DNA from: UBA2336 sp964404445
GTDB taxonomy: Bacteria > Bacteroidota > Bacteroidia > Cytophagales > Cyclobacteriaceae
Direction: 5' to 3'
Length of the DNA stretch: 64,000 bases
Assembly: GCA_964404445.1 (NCBI GenBank)
Contig: CAYOJW010000001.1
Location: 868,001 to 932,000, forward strand
The notes below the pieces were generated by a model, which worked only from the letters and a program-made list of their open reading frames with translations, made no database searches and had not been told where the DNA came from. Below are positions 8,352-15,508 of this stretch, piece after piece. Each line of letters opens with the position of its first letter. Position 1 is the stretch's first letter. Made by a program: the position numbers and the translations under genes.

Positions 8352-9248
8352 CTACTGTTTTTCTTTAAAGATGATGTTGCCCAGCGATACGTCTAAGTCG
8401 AACGTAAGGGCATTTTTAGAGTCTTTTGTGTAGGCCGCGTTTGCAAAGGTGTTCTCGCTGGTTTTTTTCAGGGCATCGGGCATACGTACACTGCACAACC
8501 ACGAATCTTTGATTTTTACCAGCACCGGTACAGACTGATCGGCCGGTAACAGCACTACGAGATTACCTGCGCCTACACTGCCCTTTACATGGTTGGCAAC
8601 AATGGGGGCAGTGCTTAAATCAAGCATAACATTACCAAAACCCACGTTGGCCACTACATATTTAGGTTTGGCTAAGCTCAGGTTTTTTGCGTTTACCGAA
8701 CCCATATCAACCTTTACGGAAAAAGTGTCCATTTCCACTAAGTTTTCAAGCCCGGTGTGGTACCCGATGTTAACATCGGCACTACCGATGTTAATGCGCA
8801 GTGTTTTTACCGCCAGCCCCGAAAGGTCAACGTTGGCATTGCCCACACCATAACTAAGCTCAAGCGCATAAGGCTTGGCATCGGTGAGGTACATTTTCCA
8901 GAATTTTTCCTGGGCGGGCTTATCACCGCCAAACATACGTGACGATACGGTTTGGCTAAAGCTTTCGGATTGGGTTTCTTCTAACGAAAGCATAACCTCG
9001 CACACGCTGCCCTTGATTTCTTTCACAAAGCGGTGCGAATAGTTTTCTTCTGTTTGATTGCTGAATACGTTCAGGATTTCGGCATTGTGGCTGGGCCGGA
9101 TAAAGCAGGTGCCGCTGTTGGCTTTCAGCTTCAGCTTGATTTTTTCAGTGGTTGGGGCATCTTCTACCGAAAATTGCTTCTTGATTTGCCCGAAGGACAC
9201 CCCCGCCACAACCAATCCGATACACGTAAGTCCTAAAAATTTCTGCAT
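8352..9248 (-). CDS. Secreted beta-rich protein of unknown function (DUF4097/toastrack-like)
   Basis: The 298-residue protein starts with a signal peptide (MQKFLGLTCIGLVVAGVSFG, cleavage likely near residue 20). The body contains repeated beta-helix-like turns with the pattern small residue, hydrophobic, Asn/Asp (YGVGNANVDLSGL, INIGSADVNIGY, ANVGFGNVMLDLS, GSVGAGNLVVLL, VSLGNIIF). Such repeats are typical of the adhesin-like or 'toastrack' domains (DUF4097 and LiaF C-terminus) of envelope proteins. No catalytic motif is visible. It lies between the exporter and dnaJ as a single gene. Function is unknown. Confidence 0.68.
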   Translation of the reverse strand: MQKFLGLTCIGLVVAGVSFGQIKKQFSVEDAPTTEKIKLKLKANSGTCFIRPSHNAEILNVFSNQTEENYSHRFVKEIKGSVCEVMLSLEETQSESFSQTVSSRMFGGDKPAQEKFWKMYLTDAKPYALELSYGVGNANVDLSGLAVKTLRINIGSADVNIGYHTGLENLVEMDTFSVKVDMGSVNAKNLSLAKPKYVVANVGFGNVMLDLSTAPIVANHVKGSVGAGNLVVLLPADQSVPVLVKIKDSWLCSVRMPDALKKTSENTFANAAYTKDSKNALTFDLDVSLGNIIFKEKQ

Positions 9249-9369
9249 GATGAATACTTACGCACTACCCTCCAAAGGGTTGCTGTATGTAAGAATTTTT
9301 AAAAAATTGCTAAAAAAACACCCGTTAGAGGGTAGTAACGGGTATTGTTAGGTAAGGGTTACAGCAGGT

Positions 9370-10494
9370 TTAATTAAAAAACTCCTTCATTCGCTCGAAA
9401 AAGCCCTTGTCGCTGGCATCGGGCTTTGGCTCGAAGTTGGGTGAGGTGCGCAGTTTTTCAAGCACAGCTTTTTCATCGGGGGTAAGCTTTTTGGGTGTCC
9501 ACACGTTTACGTACACCAACTGGTCGCCTGTTTCGTAGCCGTTAATGTCGCGTACACCTTTTCCGCGTAAGCGCAATATTTTACCGCTTTGTGTGCCCGG
9601 GTCGATCTTGATTTTTACACGGCCTCCAATAGAGGGAACCTCTACGCTGGTACCCAGGGCGGCATCGATAAAACTGATGTGCAAATCGTAGATCACGTTG
9701 TTACCATCGCGTTTCAGGTTGGTGTCTTCCTGTTCTTCGATCAGGATCAGCAAATCGCCTGGAATGCCTCCGCCCGGGGCATCGTTGCCTTTGCCCGACA
9801 TGGAAAGCTGCATACCATCGGCCACACCGGCCGGTATTTTTATCGAGAGAACTTCTTCTTTTGAAACCAAGCCCGAACTGTCAACTCCGTTTGGTCTTTT
9901 ATCGATGGTTTGTCCGGCTCCATTACACGCAGGGCACGTTGTTGTCGATACCATCTGCCCCAGCATGGTGTTGACTACCTTGCGGGTTTGCCCGGTACCG
10001 TTACAGGTTGTACAGTTTTTATAGGTAACGCCTTCGGCTTGTGTAAGGCGGTTTACTTTGATTTTTTTCTCGACACCGTTGGCGATTTCTTCGAGCGTGA
10101 GTTTGAGTTTGATACGCAGGTTTGAACCTTTGCGTTGCCGCTTGCGGCCACTGCCGCCTCCGAAGAAGCTATCGAACGGGCTGCCGCCACCGCCTCCAAA
10201 GATGTCGCCAAACTGACTGAAGATGTCGTCCATGTTCATGTGGCCGGAACCTCCGCCATACCCGCCACCGCCCGGGCGCGCGTGGCCAAAGCGATCGTAC
10301 TGCGCACGTTTATCGGGGCTGCTCAATACTTCATACGCTTCGGCAGCTTCTTTAAATTTTTCTTCGGCTTCTTTATTGCCCGGGTTTTTATCGGGGTGAA
10401 ACTGCATAGCTACCTTGCGGTATGCTTTTTTTATTTCATCGGCCGATGCGGTTTTGCCAATGCCTAATGTTTCGTAGTAATCTCTTTTTGCCAT
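9370..10494 (-). CDS. dnaJ: Chaperone protein DnaJ
   Basis: DnaJ delivers unfolded proteins to DnaK and stimulates its ATPase. The 374-residue protein has the J domain with the HPD motif (AMQFHPDKNPGNKEA), a Gly/Phe-rich linker (residues 73-115), and C-terminal substrate-binding domains. The cysteine-rich region has only two CxxCxGxG repeats (CTTCNGTG and CPACNGAG), not the four of E. coli DnaJ. From memory the same shortened zinc region occurs in flavobacterial DnaJ, so it is a lineage trait and not a defect. It follows grpE on the same strand. Confidence 0.97.
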   Translation of the reverse strand: MAKRDYYETLGIGKTASADEIKKAYRKVAMQFHPDKNPGNKEAEEKFKEAAEAYEVLSSPDKRAQYDRFGHARPGGGGYGGGSGHMNMDDIFSQFGDIFGGGGGSPFDSFFGGGSGRKRQRKGSNLRIKLKLTLEEIANGVEKKIKVNRLTQAEGVTYKNCTTCNGTGQTRKVVNTMLGQMVSTTTCPACNGAGQTIDKRPNGVDSSGLVSKEEVLSIKIPAGVADGMQLSMSGKGNDAPGGGIPGDLLILIEEQEDTNLKRDGNNVIYDLHISFIDAALGTSVEVPSIGGRVKIKIDPGTQSGKILRLRGKGVRDINGYETGDQLVYVNVWTPKKLTPDEKAVLEKLRTSPNFEPKPDASDKGFFERMKEFFN

Positions 10495-10512
10495 TGTTCG
10501 AGGTTCGAATTG

Positions 10513-10542
10513 CGATGTTCGAGATTGGATGTTCGAACATCG
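10513..10542. repeat. Hairpin repeat between grpE and dnaJ
   Basis: CGATGTTCGA (10513-10522) pairs with TCGAACATCG (10533-10542). Another GTTCGAA lies just upstream, so the spacer holds overlapping partial copies. It is inside the probable grpE-dnaJ transcript. Confidence 0.6.
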
Positions 10543-10597
10543 TTATTGTTATTTTTTTATTCCCGGTTTTTGAGTTTCACCTGTTGAGCATAAGACG

Positions 10598-11146
10598 TCA
10601 ATTTCCAACAACAACTTTTGCGAAACGGATTACTTTGTCGTTTAGTAAATACCCCTGTTCTACCACATCGATTACTTTGCCTTTCAGTGACTCGTCAGGG
10701 GCGGGAACTTGCGTAATGGCTTCATGAAAATCAGGATCGAACGCAGCGCCTTTTGCTTCCATGAGTTTTACACCGGCTTGGTCTAAGATTTTTTTGAATT
10801 TCGTGTAGATCAACAGGAAGCCTTCCATTTCTTTGCTGCTGCTTTCTTTGAATGCTTTTTCGGCACGTTCAAAATCATCAATCACCGGAAGGAAATCGTT
10901 TACTAATTTTTCGTTTGCGCTTTGGATCAGTTCTAATTTTTCTTTGGCCGTTCTGCGCCTGAAATTCTCGAACTCAGAGTACAAACGTAAATACTTGTCT
11001 TTTGTCGCGGCCAGTTCGTCCTGCACTTTTTGCAATTCGCTGGTAGCGGTTTGTTCTTCTGTAACCGGGGTGTTTTCGGGGGTATCACCGGTATTTTCAG
11101 GTGTTGTATTCTCGTTTTGAACGGTTTGTTCGTGCGTGTTTTCCAT
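10598..11146 (-). CDS. grpE: Nucleotide exchange factor GrpE
   Basis: GrpE releases ADP from DnaK and works with the DnaJ encoded just downstream. The start is placed at the ATG at 11146 (MENTHEQTVQ), giving 182 residues; the open frame upstream of it does not resemble GrpE. The acidic, disordered N-terminus (residues 1-35) leads into the long coiled coil (LQKVQDELAATKDKYLRLYSEFENFRRRTAKEK, read across residues 38-70). The C-terminal beta domain has FDPDFHEAITQV and GYLLNDKVIRFAKVVV. All are standard for the family. Confidence 0.95.
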   Translation of the reverse strand: MENTHEQTVQNENTTPENTGDTPENTPVTEEQTATSELQKVQDELAATKDKYLRLYSEFENFRRRTAKEKLELIQSANEKLVNDFLPVIDDFERAEKAFKESSSKEMEGFLLIYTKFKKILDQAGVKLMEAKGAAFDPDFHEAITQVPAPDESLKGKVIDVVEQGYLLNDKVIRFAKVVVGN

Positions 11147-11275
11147 TAAAAAAATCGATTCGTTAATTACAGCGCCAGATGTCAATAATGTTGCCAGAGC
11201 GTGTTTTGCGCCATATTGACATTTTCGTACTTGGTTGCATAGGCTTGTGGCAGGAATTCTTACCAAACGATGCCG

Positions 11276-12265
11276 CTAATGCAGGTTTTTCCAAATCAGG
11301 TCTTTCAACTCCTGAATACCCTGCTGGATAACCGATGAGATGAAAATAACGGGCAGTTCGGTAGGTACATCTTTTTCCATTTCAGCCCTTAGCTCGGCAT
11401 CGAGCATATCGCTTTTGGTGATGGCCAGCAAACGCTTTTTGTCGAGCAACTCGGGGTTGTATTTACGCAGCTCGTTCAGCAAAATACCGTATTCGGTTTT
11501 GATGTCTTTCGAGTCGGCCGGGATCATAAACAACAGCAACGCATTGCGTTCGATGTGTCGCAGGAACTGAATGCCTAAACCTTTTCCTTCGGCAGCGCCT
11601 TCAATAATACCGGGGATGTCGGCCATTACAAACGATTTTGAATCGCGGTAGCTGACAACACCGAGGTTTGGCGTGAGTGTAGTGAATGCGTAATCGGCAA
11701 TTTTAGGTTTAGCGGCCGATACTACGGAAAGCAATGTTGACTTGCCCGCGTTGGGGAACCCGACCAGCCCGACATCAGCCAATAATTTCAACTCAAGAAT
11801 TACCCAATGCTCTACGCTGGGTTCGCCCGGTTGTGTGTGCATAGGCGCACGCTGGGTGGAGGTTGCGAAAAATAAATTTCCGCGCCCACCGCGCCCGCCC
11901 CGGGTAAGAATGTACTCCTGACCGTGTTCGGTTATCTCGCAAAGTTTTTCACCGGTTTCGGCATCGCGGGCAACAGTGCCCATCGGTACTTCGAGGATTT
12001 CGTCTTTACCCGATGCCCCTGTACAGTTTTGCGATTCGCCCGGTTTGCCGTCTTCGGCTACTACGTGCTTCCGGTATTTTAAGTGAAGCAATGTCCAGAG
12101 TTGTGAATTGCCCCGTAAAATCACGTTACCTCCGCGTCCGCCATCACCGCCATCAGGCCCGCCTTTCTCGACAAATTTTTCACGGATAAAATGCAAACAT
12201 CCTGCACCACCTTTGCCGGAGCGCGAATGAAATTTTACGTGATCGATGAAGTTGGGTGATGACAT
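11276..12265 (-). CDS. obgE: GTPase Obg
   Basis: Obg is an essential GTPase linked to assembly of the large ribosomal subunit and to stress control. The 329-residue protein has the glycine-rich OBG fold (FHSRSGKGGAGCLHFIREKF, GGPDGGDGGRGG). The G domain follows with G1 GFPNAGKSTLL (about residue 168), G3 DIPGIIEGAAEGKGLG and the G4-like AITKSDML. It ends shortly after the G domain and lacks the OCT extension of some Gram-positive homologues. It lies downstream of adk on the same strand. Confidence 0.97.
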   Translation of the reverse strand: MSSPNFIDHVKFHSRSGKGGAGCLHFIREKFVEKGGPDGGDGGRGGNVILRGNSQLWTLLHLKYRKHVVAEDGKPGESQNCTGASGKDEILEVPMGTVARDAETGEKLCEITEHGQEYILTRGGRGGRGNLFFATSTQRAPMHTQPGEPSVEHWVILELKLLADVGLVGFPNAGKSTLLSVVSAAKPKIADYAFTTLTPNLGVVSYRDSKSFVMADIPGIIEGAAEGKGLGIQFLRHIERNALLLFMIPADSKDIKTEYGILLNELRKYNPELLDKKRLLAITKSDMLDAELRAEMEKDVPTELPVIFISSVIQQGIQELKDLIWKNLH

Positions 12266-12270
12266 TTCGG

Positions 12271-12301
12271 TTGCCGGTTGTTAGTTACCGGTAACCGGCA
12301 A
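12271..12301. repeat. Palindromic intergenic element between adk and obgE
   Basis: TTGCCGGTT (12271-12279) pairs with AACCGGCAA (12293-12301), with the small palindrome GTTACCGGTAAC inside. It lies in the 47-base spacer of the adk-obgE unit and looks like a dispersed palindrome. Confidence 0.65.
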
Positions 12302-12312
12302 CTGGTAACGAA

Positions 12313-12882
12313 TTATTTCTTATCAATGATTGTGCAGATGCTGTTACGAATGTCTTCGATGTCGCCAATGCCCTGCACGGTTTTTAAGCGGCCTTGCTTT
12401 TCGTAATAAGGCAAAACGTGAACAGTTTTGGTAAAATATTCGGTAATGCGTTTGTTAAGTTTTTCTTCTTCGTCATCTACACGGTTTTCGATGCTTCTGC
12501 GCTTGGCAATGCGTGCGCGAACTTCGGCTTCGGTAACATCGAGCGCAATTACGTGATGGATGGCTGTGCCTTGTGCTTTCATGAAGGCATCGAGCGCTTC
12601 GGCTTGTGCCACGGTGCGCGGAAAGCCATCGAACAAAAAGCCTTTGGCGTTAGGGTTTTTATCAAGCTCTTCTTTGAGCATGGCAATGGTAATTTCATCG
12701 GGGACAAGTGAACCGCTGTTCATGATTTCTTTAACACGTTTGCCGAGGTCGGTATCGTTTTTTGTGTGCCAGCGAAACAGGTCACCGGTTGAGATGTGAA
12801 CAAAGCCATATTGTTTAATAAGCTTTTCGCTTTGAGTTCCTTTACCAGCGCCCGGAGGGCCAAAGAGTACGAGATTGATCAT
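12313..12882 (-). CDS. adk: Adenylate kinase
   Basis: This enzyme interconverts ATP + AMP and 2 ADP. The ATG at 12882 gives MINLVLFGPPGAGKGTQ with the P loop near the N-terminus and 189 residues in all; the longer open frame adds 11 unrelated residues. The AMP-binding parts HISTGDLFRWH and GFLFDGFPRTVAQAEAL are present. The LID region is the short type (RSIENRVDDEEEKLNKR) without zinc-binding cysteines. It stands upstream of obgE and may be co-transcribed with it. Confidence 0.97.
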   Translation of the reverse strand: MINLVLFGPPGAGKGTQSEKLIKQYGFVHISTGDLFRWHTKNDTDLGKRVKEIMNSGSLVPDEITIAMLKEELDKNPNAKGFLFDGFPRTVAQAEALDAFMKAQGTAIHHVIALDVTEAEVRARIAKRRSIENRVDDEEEKLNKRITEYFTKTVHVLPYYEKQGRLKTVQGIGDIEDIRNSICTIIDKK

Positions 12883-12983
12883 GCGCTTAAAAATTAAAGA
12901 CGGGCAAGATAGCAATTAGCCTGCATATTGCTTGCGGTGAATGGCTGCTAAGCATGTTTTGGGTTATGATATTTGTCACTTTT

Positions 12984-13514
12984 TCAGACCTGAACAGCCT
13001 TGTACAAGTCTTTTAGGTTGCGCCCGTAGCCCTGGTAATCAAGTCCGTAACCGAGTACAAACTCGTCATCGATGTCGAAACCCACGTACTTGGGCTGTAC
13101 GGCATGTGAGCGTGCCTGCGTTTTTCTGATCAGCGTTACGATTTCGAGCGAACGGGTTCCCAGCGACCCGAACTCATCGGCTACTTTGCTTAATGTAAGG
13201 CCGGTGTCCATGATGTCTTCGATGAGGATAATATCCTGGCCGAACAGGCTTTCGTTCAGGCCGATGAGCGTATTCAGTTGGCCGGTGCTTTGGGTGCCCT
13301 GGTACGATGAATGTTTCACAAACGAAATACGGCAATCGACTTTTAGTTCGCGTGCCAGATCGGCTGCGAAAACGAATGAACCGTTCAGTATGGGTAATAA
13401 AAGCGGGGCTTTGCCTTTGTAATCTTCGTTGATGCGTGCTGCGAGTTCTTTTACTTTTTCTTCGATTTTATTCGCAGAAATATATTTTTTGAACTCTAAA
13501 TCTTTGATTTTCAT
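12984..13514 (-). CDS. hpt: Hypoxanthine phosphoribosyltransferase
   Basis: This purine-salvage enzyme makes IMP (and GMP) from hypoxanthine (or guanine) and PRPP. The PRPP-binding motif IILIEDIMDTGLTL lies in the centre, with VLPILNGSFVFAADL upstream and YVGFDIDDEFVLGYGLDY near the end, as in Hpt. The start at 13514 (MKIKDLEFKKY, 176 residues) is preferred because a predicted -7 element at 13539-13546 overlaps the more upstream start candidate. It is divergent from upp, a second salvage gene. Confidence 0.93.
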   Translation of the reverse strand: MKIKDLEFKKYISANKIEEKVKELAARINEDYKGKAPLLLPILNGSFVFAADLARELKVDCRISFVKHSSYQGTQSTGQLNTLIGLNESLFGQDIILIEDIMDTGLTLSKVADEFGSLGTRSLEIVTLIRKTQARSHAVQPKYVGFDIDDEFVLGYGLDYQGYGRNLKDLYKAVQV

Positions 13515-13538
13515 ATCGCGCATAATCTCTACGGGGCG

Positions 13539-13546
13539 CAAAAATA
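13539..13546 (-). promoter_or_regulatory. Predicted -7 element of hpt
   Basis: The minus strand reads TATTTTTG, a perfect match to TAnnTTTG, about 25 bases before the chosen hpt start. No TTG is seen at the best -33 spacing, so the call rests on the -7 box alone. Confidence 0.5.
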
Positions 13547-13725
13547 ACAGAATTTAGATAATTGCGTACGCTATGCGGTGTTTGTAGTTTGGCGTAAAAT
13601 AATCTACGGTATTCTTTTAGTTTGGTTGCCATTAATTTTTAAACCAGGCTTTGGCACGAACGGAATTTGTGCTTTTTTACTTCCGCAACTTTATCTAAAT
13701 TTTGATGATTTAAAAACCCATTGTT

Positions 13726-14370
13726 ATGATAACCGTGCTCAACCGGCAGGATTCTATCGCCAACCAGTATTTGCTGGAATTACGTGATCAAAACATCCAG
13801 CGAAACCGGGCGCGGTTCAGAAAAAACGTTGAACGCTTAGGCGAGCTTATGGCGTATGAGTTATCGAAGAAATTTCAATACGATCCTAAAAAGATCGAAA
13901 CGCCTTTGGGCATATCGACCGTAAACATTTTAACCGAAAACCCTGTCCTGATTACCGTGCTGCGTGCCGGGCTTCCGTATTTTGCAGGCTTCCAGAATGT
14001 TTTTGGTGAAGCCGATTGTGGGTTTATCGGGGCATACCGGAAAGAAAGCGAAGCGGATATTGCTATAAACTTAGATTATCTCGCAACGCCATCGTTAGAA
14101 GGCCGGACAATAATTTTGGTTGACCCCATGCTGGCTACGGGCAAATCGATTGTTAAATCTGTTCGCGCATTGTTAAAACACGGTAAGCCTGCCTGTGTGC
14201 ATATTGCTGCGCTGGTGGCTGCACCCGAAGGTGTTGAATATGTACAGCAACACCTTACGCTGCCTTACGGGATTTGGACCTGGGCGTTGGATGAAAAGTT
14301 AGACGAACGGTTTTACATTGTACCGGGTTTGGGCGATGCCGGGGATTTAAGCTATGGAACTAAAATTTAA
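13726..14370 (+). CDS. upp: Uracil phosphoribosyltransferase
   Basis: The enzyme salvages uracil to UMP using PRPP. The 214-residue protein has the PRPP motif ILVDPMLATGKSIV, the AAPEGVEYVQQHL segment and the C-terminal uracil-binding loop PGLGDAGDLSYGT. Usual Upp proteins read GDAGDRxFGT, so the loop here is a variant. The N-terminal TVLNRQDSIANQYLLELRD and VLRAGLPYFAGF blocks also fit. It is transcribed divergently from hpt. Confidence 0.93.
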   Translation: MITVLNRQDSIANQYLLELRDQNIQRNRARFRKNVERLGELMAYELSKKFQYDPKKIETPLGISTVNILTENPVLITVLRAGLPYFAGFQNVFGEADCGFIGAYRKESEADIAINLDYLATPSLEGRTIILVDPMLATGKSIVKSVRALLKHGKPACVHIAALVAAPEGVEYVQQHLTLPYGIWTWALDEKLDERFYIVPGLGDAGDLSYGTKI

Positions 14371-14439
14371 AAAAAACGGATGCAGAAACCTTTTGGTAAC
14401 GGTATGCGTAAATCGAAGTTCACCGGTTGAAACGGATGT

Positions 14440-14916
14440 ATGGCAGAAGCAATCGTAAAAATAATTTCTATTTACTTACTCACTACGCTGAAAGTAGTTT
14501 TTGGCCCGGTGTTGAGCTACATAGCCGGTTTGCCCATGCTTGTGGCCATGGCGGTTACCATTGCCGGCATGATGACCAGCGTAGTATTGTTTACCTATTT
14601 TGGAAGTTGGCTGCGTGAAAAAATCCTCCAACGTTTTCAGAAAAAAGACCAGAAAAAATTCACACCCAAAAAACGCAAGCTGGTAACCATCTGGAAAAAA
14701 TACGGCCTTACCGGTGTAGCCATATTAACACCATTATTGTTAACGCCTATTGGCGGCACTATTGTGGCTGTGAGTTTTGGCAGCCCGAAACAGAAAATAA
14801 TGCTGTACATGCTCATCAGCGCCAGCGTATTTGCCGTAGCCATGTGCTATGCTGTGTATGAGTTTGGCGATTATGTAATGCCCGTACTGAAAGATTATTT
14901 TGGGGTAGGGGTGTAA
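14440..14916 (+). CDS. Small integral membrane protein, possible COG2426-like exporter
   Basis: The 158-residue protein has hydrophobic segments near residues 8-30 and 33-52, a strongly basic middle loop (about residues 62-85), and two more membrane stretches (GLTGVAILTPLLLTPIGGTI and MLYMLISASVFAVAMCYAVY). The motif PLLLTPIGGTIVAVSFG resembles the small multidrug-export/COG2426 family, but similarity is weak and judged by eye. It follows upp by 69 bases. The substrate is unknown. Confidence 0.6.
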   Translation: MAEAIVKIISIYLLTTLKVVFGPVLSYIAGLPMLVAMAVTIAGMMTSVVLFTYFGSWLREKILQRFQKKDQKKFTPKKRKLVTIWKKYGLTGVAILTPLLLTPIGGTIVAVSFGSPKQKIMLYMLISASVFAVAMCYAVYEFGDYVMPVLKDYFGVGV

Positions 14917-15030
14917 CGAAAGGCTGTGCATGACTAATAAGTATTAACCATTCACCAGTATTGTTTTAATAAGCGTTATTCGCCATTTCGTTTTAGCAAA
15001 TTATCGATTACACCTTCCGAAACTACACAA

Positions 15031-15258
15031 TCAGGCATTTGCTGTATCTGATTCTAAGTCATCAACGGACGTGCTGAATACGGAAACTCCGTATTCCCCC
15101 AACATTTCTATAAATGATCTTTTTGATAACCCGGCAAGTTCAGCAGCCTGCCCTGATGATAGCGTTCTGTCTTCGTACAGTTTTGCTGCTATGCGTATGA
15201 TTAATTCATTGTCGTTTTCATCGACTGAATCAGGTATGTTTAACTGTATTGTTCTCAT
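15031..15258 (-). CDS. UPF0175-like small DNA-binding/antitoxin-type protein
   Basis: The 75-residue protein starts MRTIQLNIPDSV and contains ELIIRIAAKLYEDRTLSSGQAAELAGLSKRSFIEMLGEYG (residues 19-58). This is the signature of UPF0175 proteins, which often act as antitoxins or regulators with a helix-turn-helix. No toxin of the usual partner type lies next to it, so it is an orphan here. It sits between the core genes and the restriction-modification locus. Confidence 0.75.
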   Translation of the reverse strand: MRTIQLNIPDSVDENDNELIIRIAAKLYEDRTLSSGQAAELAGLSKRSFIEMLGEYGVSVFSTSVDDLESDTANA

Positions 15259-15408
15259 CGGGTGACGCTTTCTACAAAAAAAAGAAATCTTATAAAGATA
15301 TTCTCAGATTTCTTTGCTGGTAAGTTTTACCCTCGTTTTTACAACAAGGATAAAAGCACTAAAAATTTACCCTTGCTTTTAAGGGGGTCGGATTTTTTCA
15401 ATTTAGGT

Positions 15409-15477
15409 ACGACCCCGCTGGGGTCGTAGGTTTGTAGCACGAATTCAGCTACAAACCTTTGGACTCCAGAGGAGTCC
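15409..15477. repeat. Cluster of three adjacent palindromes (REP-like)
   Basis: Three hairpins abut: ACGACCCC-GCT-GGGGTCGT (15409-15427), AGGTTTGTAGC...GCTACAAACCT (15428-15458) and GGACTCC-AGA-GGAGTCC (15461-15477). All arms are perfect. The arrangement looks like a REP-type dispersed element and lies 31 bases past the end of the restriction gene on its transcript side, where it could also act as a 3' end stabiliser. Confidence 0.8.
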
Positions 15478-15508
15478 AACCATGCTTCGTTCGGATAATA
15501 TCTTTAGC

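Noticed and set aside
9910..10070. DnaJ zinc region seemed damaged because two of four CxxCxGxG repeats are missing
   Set aside because: The spacing is clean and, from memory, flavobacterial DnaJ proteins have the same two-repeat form.
11147..11266. 40-residue N-terminal extension of GrpE
   Set aside because: It has no likeness to GrpE and the acidic N-terminus typical of the family begins at the ATG at 11146.
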